Part shown: one piece after another, positions 27,417-36,758 of the stretch
Layout of the letters: the number at the start of each line of letters is the position of its first letter
Position numbering within the stretch: position 1 is the stretch's first letter
Translations under genes and position numbers: made by a program
NCBI RefSeq assembly: GCF_002909235.1
Contig: NZ_PHQQ01000019.1
Coordinates: 54,879 to 118,878 of the forward strand
Length of the DNA: 64,000 bases
DNA from: Arenibacter catalasegens
GTDB lineage: Bacteria > Bacteroidota > Bacteroidia > Flavobacteriales > Flavobacteriaceae
Reading direction: 5' to 3'
Notes under the pieces: model-generated
The model's database searches: none
What the model saw: only the letters and a program-made list of their open reading frames with translations
Told to the model about the DNA's origin: nothing

Positions 27417-28676
27417 ATGAAATCTAGAATCATATTTTTTACACGATCGCTTTATGTGTTGTTTAGTGCGGCATTAATGCTGTTATCTTCTTGCACGGAT
27501 AATGGTGTTATTGGCGATTTATACCTTACAGAACCTGCTGGCATTACGCGTGATCTGGAGTATATTGAAGTAAAAATTCCTATAGCGGCACAACGTCTTA
27601 AGAATAAGGCACTGTTCTTACGTAATAACGAAGATGGAAACGTAATAAAAGGGCAGATTTTAAATCGCTCCAAGGTTTTGTTAGAATCTAATCTTGTTCA
27701 TTGTTTATTTCCAATTAGTATTCGAGCCCATGAAACTAAAGAATATGATATCGTAATTGGAGATAATGTGCAGACAACTACCGATCTTATAGCGAAAGGG
27801 GAGGGATTAAATCTATTTATTGAGAATGAGTTTTATAAGGCAGACCTTACCGCTAAAAAGTCTTCAAACAATATTGTATTGGGCCCTGGACAAATTACTT
27901 CAATTTCCTTAAAAGAGCACAGTGGTATAACATTGGAGCGAACTAATATTAAAATGCATTGGGCGCCAAGTTTTCAAAAGGAGAATGAAGACTATAAAAC
28001 AATGGCGCACATTCAAGAATTTGATTCGATATCTATAGAAAGAGGCCCATATATGATTTCTGTTTATCGGTCAGGAAAAGTTAAAGGTTATGAAGAAATT
28101 CAATTAAAAGGAGAATATAAGTTTTATGCAGGCAAGCCTTTTTTTGGTTTTTCGTCAGAAATGACAATGATAGACAGCTTATCACTGACCATGTTACGGA
28201 ATGATGAAATGACTATGGATAAGTTTTTTACCCATGCGATTTTCCCTCTTGCGGATGGGAAAGTAAAGACAGTACCATTATATGATAGCCTCCCTTTAAT
28301 ACCTCATTACTCCATAAAGGAATTGAGGAAAAAACCGATTGATGCAGATGCTAAATGGTTTGGTTTTTACAATGATAGTACTAAATATGGTTTTGCAAGT
28401 TTAAGAATTGGATTTGATTATAAAAACCTAAGTGGCGTTATGTCCCCAATGATGGATTCACAAACCAAAATTTCATACGCCTTAAATGAGGGTAGATATT
28501 GGGACAGAAGATTTGTAGATAGTGGAGTCTTAAAAGTACCCAAAGGGAGTAAATACTTTGAAGAAAATGTGTATTCCATTTTTGGATTCAATAATAAAGG
28601 CCCTTCTGAAAAAATAGAAAGACTGTATGAACAATTGTCACAACCTGTCCTTGTAAAGTTTATACCAAGATTATAA
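27417..28676 (+). CDS. Lipoprotein of unknown family
   Basis: A 419-residue protein with a clear lipoprotein signal (MLLSSC, Cys about residue 26). The mature part opens with LEYIEVKIPIAAQRLKNKAL, and continues through beta-rich segments with conserved-looking patches such as ERGPYMISVYRSGKVKGYEE and GFSSEMTMIDSLSLTMLRND. It ends with FGFNNKGPSEKIERLYEQLS. The first 120 residues look like a beta-sandwich; the rest could be a second beta-sandwich like those in some polysaccharide lyases. I do not recognise the family. It is in the same direction and spacing as the beta-helix gene before it and precedes the carrier gene, so it belongs to the locus. Confidence 0.7.
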   Translation: MKSRIIFFTRSLYVLFSAALMLLSSCTDNGVIGDLYLTEPAGITRDLEYIEVKIPIAAQRLKNKALFLRNNEDGNVIKGQILNRSKVLLESNLVHCLFPISIRAHETKEYDIVIGDNVQTTTDLIAKGEGLNLFIENEFYKADLTAKKSSNNIVLGPGQITSISLKEHSGITLERTNIKMHWAPSFQKENEDYKTMAHIQEFDSISIERGPYMISVYRSGKVKGYEEIQLKGEYKFYAGKPFFGFSSEMTMIDSLSLTMLRNDEMTMDKFFTHAIFPLADGKVKTVPLYDSLPLIPHYSIKELRKKPIDADAKWFGFYNDSTKYGFASLRIGFDYKNLSGVMSPMMDSQTKISYALNEGRYWDRRFVDSGVLKVPKGSKYFEENVYSIFGFNNKGPSEKIERLYEQLSQPVLVKFIPRL

Positions 28677-28830
28677 TAATAGATACGGATAGGGCATTTT
28701 ACAGATTCAATTTATACCGTCAAAATAGTACTTGTAGGACCTAAGCATATTTCCCATTTTGTTGAATACAACATCTTAGGGCATTAATAATTCACTGGGG
28801 TGGTTCTAATATTTTTATAATAACGATAAT

Positions 28831-30051
28831 ATGGATTTTAAAATTAAGAATTTCTTCAAGTCATTAGGACCTGGTTTTATTATTGCCGCTGTGGTTTTAG
28901 GACCTGGTAGCATCACAGTTTCTTCTAAGATAGGCGCTACACACGGTTATTCTTTTTTATGGGTAATATTGGTGGGCGCAATCTCCATGAGCGTTTATAC
29001 CACAATGAGTGTTCGTTTTGGAGTTTTACATGAAAAATCATTGCTTAAGGTGATATCTGAAAAATATGGCAAGTGGCTTTCCATTGCCATTGGTGTATGT
29101 TCCTTTTTAGCAGCCCTAAGCTTTCAATTTGGTAATAATTTAGGAGTTGGAATGGGCATGAAGACTTTAACCGGAATTAACGAAACTATTTGGCCATTTA
29201 TATTTACACCCTTGGCGATAGTATTGGTTTTTTATTCAAAGAATTTATACAAAGCACTGGAGCAACTTATGATGATTATGGTAGTAATCCTAATTCTTGC
29301 CTTTATTGTAAACCTTATATTTATAAGGCCAGATTTAGAAGCTGCGGCCATGGGGTTTATCCCAAGTGCCGTCTCAAGTGATAATTTTAATGAAATAGCA
29401 GCCCTAGTGGGGACAACATTCGTATTACATAATGCATTTTACCAATCCTACCTTGTACAGGGAAAGGGATGGAAGTTGGCCGATTTGCCGCGAAGTATAC
29501 GGGACACCAAAATTGGTGTATCCCTTCTTGCACTAATATCAATATTGGTTATTATTACAGCTGCTGCAACCTTAAAGCCAAGGGGAATATCGGTGAACTC
29601 AGCAGCCGATATGGCGATCCAATTGGAAATGCTGCTAGGAAGTTTTGCTAAATATATATTTGGTTTCGGGTTTATGGCAGCTGCATTTTCCTCCCTCTTG
29701 GTCAATTCGGTTACTGGCGGTGGATTGTTAGCGGATAGCATGGGAATGGGGAGTTCAATGAATGAGAAAATGCCCAAAGTATTTACAGCCATAATATTGA
29801 TTGCAGGAATGGTGATTGCGGTATTTTTTAGGGGAAATGTTATTTACGCCTTAATAATGGCCCAGGCATCTTCTATATTAGGTGTACCACTTATTGCCAT
29901 AGGGCTATTTTTAGTTCTTAATAGCAAGTCCATAATGGGTAAGTATAGGAACAATAATCTACAGAATTTCATGGCTGTAGTTGGGTTTATACTTATAAGT
30001 GTTTTGGTCTATTTTATGTATGGAAAACTTATTGGGTATTTAGCAGTATAA
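28831..30051 (+). CDS. Nramp-like (SLC11 fold) carrier lacking the metal-site residues
   Basis: A 406-residue inner-membrane protein with about 11 hydrophobic helices and an Nramp start (SLGPGFIIAAVVLGPGSITV). In metal-transporting Nramps the first helix has DPGN, where Asp and Asn bind the ion. Here the motif is GPGS (Gly24, Ser27). In helix 6 the usual MPH motif reads VLH (Val198, His200). All three metal ligands are therefore changed. Surrounding motifs (ATHGYSFLW, GTTFVLHNAFYQSYLVQ) keep the family shape. The gene lies in a carbohydrate locus immediately before an epimerase-like and a DapA-family gene, so an organic cargo such as a sugar acid is more plausible than Mn2+ or Fe2+. This is inferred. 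Confidence 0.85.
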   Translation: MDFKIKNFFKSLGPGFIIAAVVLGPGSITVSSKIGATHGYSFLWVILVGAISMSVYTTMSVRFGVLHEKSLLKVISEKYGKWLSIAIGVCSFLAALSFQFGNNLGVGMGMKTLTGINETIWPFIFTPLAIVLVFYSKNLYKALEQLMMIMVVILILAFIVNLIFIRPDLEAAAMGFIPSAVSSDNFNEIAALVGTTFVLHNAFYQSYLVQGKGWKLADLPRSIRDTKIGVSLLALISILVIITAAATLKPRGISVNSAADMAIQLEMLLGSFAKYIFGFGFMAAAFSSLLVNSVTGGGLLADSMGMGSSMNEKMPKVFTAIILIAGMVIAVFFRGNVIYALIMAQASSILGVPLIAIGLFLVLNSKSIMGKYRNNNLQNFMAVVGFILISVLVYFMYGKLIGYLAV

Positions 30052-30093
30052 AATGTGTTGAAATTTAAATGGAACTATTAATAATTAAGAACG

Positions 30094-31134
30094 ATGATAA
30101 AGACATATCCTGAATTTTTTAAGAATGAAGAAGAACTGGAAGAAGCGATATCAAGACCAACTCCAGAAGTAGTAAAGATGATGGAGACACTGGAAGGAGA
30201 TATAATCTTTTTAGGAGTTTCCGGGAAAATGGGTATTTCAATGGCCCATATGGCCAAAAGAGCCTGTGATATGGCGGGTATAAAAAAGAGAATAATCGGT
30301 GTTTCCAGATTTAGCCAACCTACAAATAAAGATTATTTGGAATCGCTCGGAATAGAAATAATATCAGGGGATCTTGTTGATCAAGAATTTGTAAAAAGCT
30401 TGCCGAAAGTGGAGAATGTCATTTATTTGGCAGGTACTAAATTTGGGACTGACGGTAATGAACCCTACACCTGGATTATGAATTCCTTTATCCCAGGTTT
30501 AGTGGTGGACCACTATAAAAATTCCCGTATCGTAGCCCTGTCTACAGGTTGTGTTTATCCTTTGGTCAATATAGATTCAGGAGGTTCATTGGAATCGGAT
30601 CCAGCCTTGCCCATCGGAGAGTATGCACAATCATGCTTGGGGAGAGAGCGGCTATTTCAATATGGGAGTTTGGAACATAAAACCCCCATTTCCTTGATCA
30701 GGCTCAATTATGCGGTTGAAATGCGTTATGGCGTTTTAGTGGATATAGCCCTAAAAATTAAAAATAACCAACCGGTGGATGTTACAATGGGTTATGCCAA
30801 TATTATTTGGCAGGGCGATGCCAACGCTTTTGTACTGCGTTCATTAATGTTGTGTGAAAATCCAGCTCGAATATTGAACCTTACAGGCTTGGAAAGAATC
30901 TCAATACATGATGTAGCCAAGAAATTGGGAAAACTTATGGGTAGGGAAGTGGTAATTACAGGAAAAGAAGATAAAGTTGCCCTGCTTTCAAACGCCTCCA
31001 ATATTATTAAATCAATGGGCAAGCCAGTGGTTTCTGTTGACGAAATGATCAAATGGATTGCGGATTGGGTTAATTCAGAACAAAGAGTTCATGGGAAACC
31101 AACACATTTTGAAGTAAAAGATGGTAAGTATTAA
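30094..31134 (+). CDS. NAD-epimerase/dehydratase-like Rossmann protein with altered active site
   Basis: A 346-residue cytoplasmic protein of the extended SDR type. The nucleotide-binding motif is GVSGKMG (residues 41-47), preceded by about 35 extra residues (PEFFKNEEELEEAISRPTPE). The strand VIYLAGTKFGTDGNEPYTW and the segment ALSTGCVYPLV follow. The expected catalytic YxxxK is YAQSC (Tyr177, Cys181), so the lysine is missing. A GRER follows it directly. The C-terminus contains a substrate-domain pattern (NLTGLERISIHDVAKKLG). It probably binds NAD(H) and acts on a sugar or sugar acid, but not by the usual Tyr-Lys mechanism. It lies 42 bases after the carrier gene and 154 before the DapA-family gene. 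Confidence 0.78.
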   Translation: MIKTYPEFFKNEEELEEAISRPTPEVVKMMETLEGDIIFLGVSGKMGISMAHMAKRACDMAGIKKRIIGVSRFSQPTNKDYLESLGIEIISGDLVDQEFVKSLPKVENVIYLAGTKFGTDGNEPYTWIMNSFIPGLVVDHYKNSRIVALSTGCVYPLVNIDSGGSLESDPALPIGEYAQSCLGRERLFQYGSLEHKTPISLIRLNYAVEMRYGVLVDIALKIKNNQPVDVTMGYANIIWQGDANAFVLRSLMLCENPARILNLTGLERISIHDVAKKLGKLMGREVVITGKEDKVALLSNASNIIKSMGKPVVSVDEMIKWIADWVNSEQRVHGKPTHFEVKDGKY

Positions 31135-31288
31135 GGTAGGTTGATTAATTCTAATTTTTGTGCAAGGATAAATTATGGACCCAAAACGGAATGGAATTGA
31201 TAAAACATCAAGAATTATTTTTTACGAATACATAAATGGCTAACACTGGTAAGCCAGAAATAGCGATAATTAATTTTAGATAGTACAT

Positions 31289-32356
31289 ATGAACAATAAT
31301 ATATTATCAACCAAAGCAATGCAACTTCTTCATAAGGGGACGGTTATTCCGGCACACCCATTGGCTTTAAATAAACATAGAAAGTTAGATGAGAAAAGGC
31401 AAAGGGCGTTATCAAGATATTATCTGGATGCCGGAGTCGGTGGTTTGGCGGTAGGAGTTCATACCACCCAATTCGAGATTAGAAGGCCGGATGTAAATCT
31501 ATTTAAGCCTGTATTAGAGTTGGCCAAAGAAGAAATTGACAATTATGCTTTAAAATCGAATAGGCCTATCGTTCGAATTGCGGGTGTAATCGGAAATACA
31601 AACCAAGCGTTACAGGAAGCTCAATTGGCCGTTGATCTTGGATATGACGCTGTTTTACTAAGTCTAGCCTCCTTGCCCGATGCTTCCAATAAACAATTGT
31701 TGGATCACTGTAGAGCGGTATCCGAAGTACTGCCAATAATAGGGTTTTATATGCAGACCGCTGTAGGAGGTCGGTATTTGGATTTTGACTTTTGGTATGA
31801 ATTTGCTCAGATCAAGAATGTGGTTGCCATTAAAATGGCTCCTTTTAACAGGTATCAAACCTTCGATGTAGCGCGTGCAGTTGTAGAATCTGGTTGTGCG
31901 GAAAAAATAGCCTTATATACCGGTAATGATGATAACATCTTGGTGGATTTGATGACAGAATTCCAGATTCAGTCGGGAGGTAAGGTCATAAATAAGAGAA
32001 TTGTAGGGGGGCTACTAGGGCATTGGTCGGTATGGGCAAAAGAAGCCGTTACTCTTTTAGAGGACATTAAAAAAGGGGTGTATGCCAATGATTCGGGGAA
32101 GCTTCTGACCATGGCTGCGAAAATTACAGATAGCAACGCTGCATTCTTTGACGCTGCCAATAATTTTTCAGGTTGTATCGTGGGGCTGCTTGAAGTTTTA
32201 AGGAGACAGGGTCTTTTAGAGGGTACATGGACCTTGAATGAAAACGATTGTTTAAGCTCAAAGCAAAAAGCGGAAATAGATAGAGTTTATAAAGCATATC
32301 CTGAATTAAATGATGACCATTTTGTCACTAAAAATTTAGAGGCCTGGCTCCAATAG
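31289..32356 (+). CDS. DapA/N-acetylneuraminate-lyase-family aldolase or dehydratase
   Basis: A 355-residue cytoplasmic class I lyase with a TIM barrel. The Schiff-base lysine is Lys182 in NVVAIKMAP, and the tyrosine that assists it is Tyr154 in IIGFYMQTAVGG. The phosphate/carboxylate loop is replaced by GVHTTQF. Usual members are about 290-310 residues; the extra length is mostly a C-terminal tail. The family splits or dehydrates 2-keto acids: dihydrodipicolinate, N-acetylneuraminate, KDG and similar. With a carrier and a Rossmann dehydrogenase/epimerase upstream, and a GNAT gene 9 bases downstream, it most likely acts on a keto acid derived from the imported substrate. Exact reaction unknown. 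Confidence 0.85.
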   Translation: MNNNILSTKAMQLLHKGTVIPAHPLALNKHRKLDEKRQRALSRYYLDAGVGGLAVGVHTTQFEIRRPDVNLFKPVLELAKEEIDNYALKSNRPIVRIAGVIGNTNQALQEAQLAVDLGYDAVLLSLASLPDASNKQLLDHCRAVSEVLPIIGFYMQTAVGGRYLDFDFWYEFAQIKNVVAIKMAPFNRYQTFDVARAVVESGCAEKIALYTGNDDNILVDLMTEFQIQSGGKVINKRIVGGLLGHWSVWAKEAVTLLEDIKKGVYANDSGKLLTMAAKITDSNAAFFDAANNFSGCIVGLLEVLRRQGLLEGTWTLNENDCLSSKQKAEIDRVYKAYPELNDDHFVTKNLEAWLQ

Positions 32357-32365
32357 TAGATTGAT

Positions 32366-33235
32366 ATGAGAATTGATCTAGAAAATATAGTTGTAAGACT
32401 AATGGACAATGCCGATATCTCCGGGGCAATGCAATTGGTGTTTGATGAAAATTGGAATCAAACAAAGGAGGATTGGCGGATGCTCCTAGGCCTAAATTCT
32501 AATTTATGCCTTGTAGCTGTATATAATGGAGCAGTAGTAGGTACGGTTACTGCCGTAAATTATAAAGATCAAGTGGCTTGGATAGGAATGATGCTGGTTT
32601 CTAAGAACTTCCGAGGTTTGGGTATTAGTAAAACTTTATTAAATACTGTAATTGAAAAGTTGGGGGATTGCAAATCAATTAAATTGGATGCAACACCTGC
32701 AGGAATACCGGTCTATAGAAAATTGGGTTTCCATGAAGAATTGGAAATCAACCGCATGGTAACAACTGAGATTAAGGGAAATACTGACAAAAGGAACATC
32801 GCACATATTAAGCTTATATCGGAAGACGATATTGAAGAATTATTACAGCTGGATTTAAAAATTTTTGGGGCGGATAGATTTGAATTGATCAATTCGCTAA
32901 TCAATAGAAATGGATATAAAACTTGGTGTATTTTAAGAAACGAACGTATCGTAGGATATGTGCTAGGGCGGATTGGCCTTAATTTCTTTCAAGTAGGTCC
33001 GCTTATGGCAGAAACGGTTGATGATGCAGTAAACCTTTTAGAAACTATTCTTGAACAATGCGTTGGTCAGTCCGTTGTAATCGACGTTTTGCACCATCAG
33101 GTTGCATTTAAACAACGATTAACTTCTTTAGGGTTTTCCTTTCAACGCTCATTCACAAGAATGTATTTAAAAAATAACTCCTTTTCGGGGGTAGCAAATA
33201 AACAGTTTTTAATTGCAGGTCCCGAATTGGGTTAG
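32366..33235 (+). CDS. Tandem GNAT-domain acetyltransferase
   Basis: A 289-residue cytoplasmic protein with two GNAT folds. The first is complete: VVRLMDNADISGAMQLVFDE at the start, MMLVSKNFRGLGISKTLLNT (acetyl-CoA motif R-G-L-G-I) and LDATPAGIPVYRKLGFHEEL near residue 110-125. The second half (from about 150) is a divergent copy of the type found at the C-terminus of such proteins (ERIVGYVLGRIGLNFFQVGP). Other members modify amino groups of amino acids or sugars. It is only 9 bases downstream of the DapA-family gene and is probably co-translated with it, suggesting an N-acyl or amino intermediate in the pathway. Confidence 0.82.
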   Translation: MRIDLENIVVRLMDNADISGAMQLVFDENWNQTKEDWRMLLGLNSNLCLVAVYNGAVVGTVTAVNYKDQVAWIGMMLVSKNFRGLGISKTLLNTVIEKLGDCKSIKLDATPAGIPVYRKLGFHEELEINRMVTTEIKGNTDKRNIAHIKLISEDDIEELLQLDLKIFGADRFELINSLINRNGYKTWCILRNERIVGYVLGRIGLNFFQVGPLMAETVDDAVNLLETILEQCVGQSVVIDVLHHQVAFKQRLTSLGFSFQRSFTRMYLKNNSFSGVANKQFLIAGPELG

Positions 33236-33390
33236 TTCCTTTAAAAGCAATGGGAAGAAGGCAAAAATAGGTGTTGGAATTATGTCTGCGTATCGGTAAT
33301 TAAAATTTCCAATGTTTTGTTACCTCAAATTTTTTGTGGGATAACCTAATGTTTTCTATGGGCCATTGCAGATGCTTAATATTAAAAAAC

Positions 33391-35025
33391 ATGATGAAAT
33401 TAAAACGAAATATAGTTGCAATGAGGCTCAGTCCTTATGTTTTATTGTTGGTAGTATTGAATTTTTCCTGTTTGGAACAAAATAAAAAGAGGCCTGAAGA
33501 AGTATCCTATCAGAAACATTTATTCAAAAAAACGCTGGAAACTTCCCAATTGGCAATATCTGTTGTTGCTTCAAATTTGAACAATCCTTGGGACTTATGT
33601 TGGGGTAATGATGATAGTAATATTTTATGGTTTACGGAAATAGAAGGAACAGTTAACCAGTTAAATACAGTTACAGGGGAGATAAAAACACTTTTAAGAC
33701 TGGAGGACGTATTGGTTAAAAAGTCCTATGGATTATTAGGTTTCGTGGTTCACCCGGATATGGCACGACATCCATATGTGTTTTTACACTATACCTATTT
33801 AAAGAATGATGAATTACATTCTAAGTTAGTTAGATATACCTACAGCAAAGGGAGGTTGGAAAGTCCAAAAATATTATTAGAGGACATTCCTGGCGCCACG
33901 TATCATAACGGGAGTAGAATTGTTATTTCTCCAAAAAATAAAATTTTTATAAGCTTGGGTGATGCTGGAAATAAAAGAATGGCCCAAAGTGTTTCTGTAT
34001 TAACGGGAAAGGTTTTGAGACTTAATCTTGATGGGACTATCCCAAGTGATAATCCTATTAAAGATAACCCTATATGGTCATGGGGACACCGAAACCCTCA
34101 AGGTTTGGTGATAGCCAATGGTAAATTATATAGTTCAGAACATGGAGAAGCCAATGATGATGAGATAAATATTATTGAAGCAGGAAGCAATTATGGTTGG
34201 CCAGATGTAACAGGTTACTGTAATGAGCCCTATGAAATTGGGTATTGCAAAGACTCTACAATAACGGAGCCTATTAAATCTTGGACTCCAACCATAGCCC
34301 CAGCAGGTATAGACTATTATGGGTCAGAAACAATCCCGGAATGGAATAATAGTCTATTGGTTGGCTCCCTAAAAGGCACGAGTTTAAGGGTTTTGAAACT
34401 TTCTTCGGATGGAACTGGTATAGAAGAAGAAACTGTGGCTTTTAACCGACAGTTTGGAAGGATAAGGGATGTAGTCTCTGCACCGAATGGAGATATTTAT
34501 ATATGTACAAGCAATAAAGACTGGCATCCAATTGCCAATCCAGAATTTTATAGTCCAGCAAAATTACCATTTGAGAATGATGACAGAATAATTAGAATTC
34601 ACCAAGCAGGGGAAGATTTAAGAAATAGGTTGGCTGAGATGACTGAAAAGCAAGCGCCTCTTGATGTAGAAGCTATGGCCAATATGGATGGGACCGTACA
34701 TAGCGAAGGTATGGCCATTTATCAAAAATATTGTGCTTCATGTCATAAAACCGATGGTTCCGGTAGTGATGGTTTCTTTCCTCCAATATCCAAAACTGAG
34801 GGAGTTGCTGATAAGGAAAGATTGATACGGACTGTGGTAAGTGGTTTGTCCGGGCCATTAGAGGTTCAAGGTAAATCATATAATCAGGAAATGCCCAGTT
34901 TTAAATTTTTGACAGACAAAGAATTGGCTGATGTGCTTACCTATGTCAGGGCTTCCTTTGGGAATAGTAAATCGAGCGTTACGGAGAATGAAGTAAACAA
35001 ATATAAATCCATGCCAAATAACTAA
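33391..35025 (+). CDS. PQQ-type glucose/sorbosone dehydrogenase fused to cytochrome c
   Basis: A 544-residue lipoprotein using ATG 33391 (MMKLKRN); signal ends VLNFSC. Residues about 45-420 form a GSDH-type propeller: NPWDLCWGNDD, the HxG site in YHNGSRIVISPKNKIFISLG, and the signature WSWGHRNPQGLVIANGKLYS, followed by EHGEANDDEIN and NYGWPDVTGY. PQQ-dependent aldose dehydrogenases have these features. The C-terminal 110 residues are a class I cytochrome c with CASCH as the haem-binding motif and a later EMPSF methionine. The protein should oxidise a sugar in the periplasm and pass the electrons on. It ends the first half of the plus-strand gene run; starts further upstream (33334) are possible but add no signal. 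Confidence 0.88.
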   Translation: MMKLKRNIVAMRLSPYVLLLVVLNFSCLEQNKKRPEEVSYQKHLFKKTLETSQLAISVVASNLNNPWDLCWGNDDSNILWFTEIEGTVNQLNTVTGEIKTLLRLEDVLVKKSYGLLGFVVHPDMARHPYVFLHYTYLKNDELHSKLVRYTYSKGRLESPKILLEDIPGATYHNGSRIVISPKNKIFISLGDAGNKRMAQSVSVLTGKVLRLNLDGTIPSDNPIKDNPIWSWGHRNPQGLVIANGKLYSSEHGEANDDEINIIEAGSNYGWPDVTGYCNEPYEIGYCKDSTITEPIKSWTPTIAPAGIDYYGSETIPEWNNSLLVGSLKGTSLRVLKLSSDGTGIEEETVAFNRQFGRIRDVVSAPNGDIYICTSNKDWHPIANPEFYSPAKLPFENDDRIIRIHQAGEDLRNRLAEMTEKQAPLDVEAMANMDGTVHSEGMAIYQKYCASCHKTDGSGSDGFFPPISKTEGVADKERLIRTVVSGLSGPLEVQGKSYNQEMPSFKFLTDKELADVLTYVRASFGNSKSSVTENEVNKYKSMPNN

Positions 35026-35116
35026 CAAGGTACTTATACCGAAGGTTACGTATTTGTATATGGCAATAACAAAATACTGGATAAACTCAAATATTTAATT
35101 AATCAAAATACAGACA

Positions 35117-36529
35117 ATGAATTCGAACAGGAGAGATTTTCTAAGAAAAACATCCATTGCAGGAATGGGTTTGGCTATGGCGCCTGCATGGTCCAATTCC
35201 ATAACGGACCACAATTTAAATAATATATCGGCAGCTAAGCCCGGTGCTACCTATATGGGTGGCTTTTCCGCCCCGAAACTGGATACGGTGAGATGTGCGT
35301 TTATAGGCGTGGGGTCCCGCGGATCTGGTCATGTACAGCAGATTGCGGCCATTGAAGGTACCGAAGTGGTGGCGATCAGTGATCTATACGAAGACTTGGC
35401 CGAAAAATCCGCAAAGGTATGTAAGGAGCATGGTGCGGGAACCCGCCACAAGAAGATAAAGTTGTACACCAATGGTGAAAACGATTGGAAAAAAATGTTA
35501 AAAAAGGAAAAGCCCGATGCTGTTTTTGTCTGTACCCCATGGGAATTACATGCCCCTATGGCCATTGAGGCCATGAAAAGCGGAGCCCATGTATTTGTGG
35601 AAGTCCCCCTAGCTCTTACCATAGAAGAAATGTGGGAAATAGTAGATACTTCCGAGAAGACCCAGAGGCATTGTATGATGATGGAGAATGTTAATTACAA
35701 CAGGGAAGAACTACTTTACCTGAACATGTGCCGAAAAGGTGTTATTGGGGAATTGCTCCATGGTGAAGCTTCCTATATCCATGAATTAAGATCACAGATG
35801 AACGATGTGGAACGTGGCACAGGTTCATGGCGTACCCAGCATTATGCCCATCGCAATGGTAATCTGTATCCTACACATGGATTGGGCCCGGTTGCCCAAT
35901 ACATGAATTTGGCCAGGGGAGAGGATAATTTTAAATTTATTAACTCCTTTTCTTCACCCGGCAAAGGACGTAACCTATATGCAGCCAAAAACTTTCCTTC
36001 GGACCATAAATGGAACAAGTTGGACTTTAAGGGAGGGGATATCAATACATCTATTGTAAAAACCAACCTGGGCAGAACTATAATGGTACAATGGGACGAA
36101 ACCAGTCCTAGGCCCTACACCAGACATAATCTGATACAGGGAACAAAGGGCACCTTGACCGGTTTCCCGACCAGGGTTGCTTTGGAAGGTGGGGTAGAAG
36201 GAGGTCCTGATAGCCATCATGAATACGCAGAAGGGGATCAATTACAGAAAATATTTGAGAAATACGAACACCCGTTGTACCTCCGACTGGGCGAACTGGC
36301 CACCAAAATGGGCGGTCATGGAGGAATGGACTTTATAATGAGATACCGGATTATTGAGTGTTTAAGAAAAGGGGAACCCTTAGATCAAAACGTATACGAA
36401 GGTTGTTATTGGAGTGCAGTAGGGACCTTGAGTGAAGTTTCTGTGGCCCAGAATGGTGCTCCACAGGCATTTCCCGATTTTACTAGGGGCAATTGGAAAA
36501 CAACTGAGCCTTTAGGGATAGTTGGTTAA
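35117..36529 (+). CDS. GH109-like NAD-dependent glycosidase (Gfo/Idh/MocA fold)
   Basis: A 470-residue protein with a Tat-type signal, NRRDFLRKTSIAGMG (twin Arg at residues 5-6). The mature part starts with the Rossmann motif FIGVGSRGSGH (62-72). It continues with VCTPWELHAPMAIEAMKSGA, the VEVP strand and the segment GNLYPTHGLGPVAQYMNLAR. Tyr251 and His254 in YPTH match the conserved Tyr/His pair of GH109 as I recall it. GH109 enzymes remove terminal alpha-GalNAc by an NAD-mediated oxidation-elimination. Not every GH109-like protein has that activity. The Tat signal fits export with the cofactor bound. It lies ahead of two GH110-like genes and one GH95-like gene. Confidence 0.82.
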   Translation: MNSNRRDFLRKTSIAGMGLAMAPAWSNSITDHNLNNISAAKPGATYMGGFSAPKLDTVRCAFIGVGSRGSGHVQQIAAIEGTEVVAISDLYEDLAEKSAKVCKEHGAGTRHKKIKLYTNGENDWKKMLKKEKPDAVFVCTPWELHAPMAIEAMKSGAHVFVEVPLALTIEEMWEIVDTSEKTQRHCMMMENVNYNREELLYLNMCRKGVIGELLHGEASYIHELRSQMNDVERGTGSWRTQHYAHRNGNLYPTHGLGPVAQYMNLARGEDNFKFINSFSSPGKGRNLYAAKNFPSDHKWNKLDFKGGDINTSIVKTNLGRTIMVQWDETSPRPYTRHNLIQGTKGTLTGFPTRVALEGGVEGGPDSHHEYAEGDQLQKIFEKYEHPLYLRLGELATKMGGHGGMDFIMRYRIIECLRKGEPLDQNVYEGCYWSAVGTLSEVSVAQNGAPQAFPDFTRGNWKTTEPLGIVG

Positions 36530-36574
36530 TATTATTTACAAGGAATAAATATATGGTGAATGCCTTCTGAATAA

Positions 36575-36745
36575 ACATTATTGATAGTTGGTTCAGAAGG
36601 CAATGACCTAAAAAACAATGAAAATCATGAAGCCGCTTTAAATGCAATTGAACCTGGTTTAAACCAACTTGGACCAATCACATTGTCACCTCAACTTAAA
36701 GAATTAGACTACCTAAAGGATTCCGATCAAGTTGAAAAAGCTTAA
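36575..36745 (+). pseudogene. Open fragment, possible 3' remnant of a decayed gene
   Basis: Between the GH109-like gene and the phosphoesterase gene a frame without a convincing start stays open for 56 codons and ends at TAA 36743-36745. The deduced peptide contains IVGSEGNDLKNNENHEAALN and ITLSPQLKELDYLKDSDQVE, a mixed, helix-forming composition that looks more like protein than noise. No start codon with a ribosome site is seen, apart from a TTG at 36581. I do not recognise the family. Confidence 0.4.
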
Positions 36746-36758
36746 ACAAGGAAAAATT

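Noticed and set aside
28831..30051. Mn2+/Fe2+ importer (MntH)
   Set aside because: The DPGN and MPH motifs that bind the metal are both changed, and the gene is in a carbohydrate locus with no metal-related regulator nearby.
36732..36758. TTG start for the T9SS-type phosphoesterase
   Set aside because: It adds nine charged residues before a good signal peptide, and an ATG is present at 36759.
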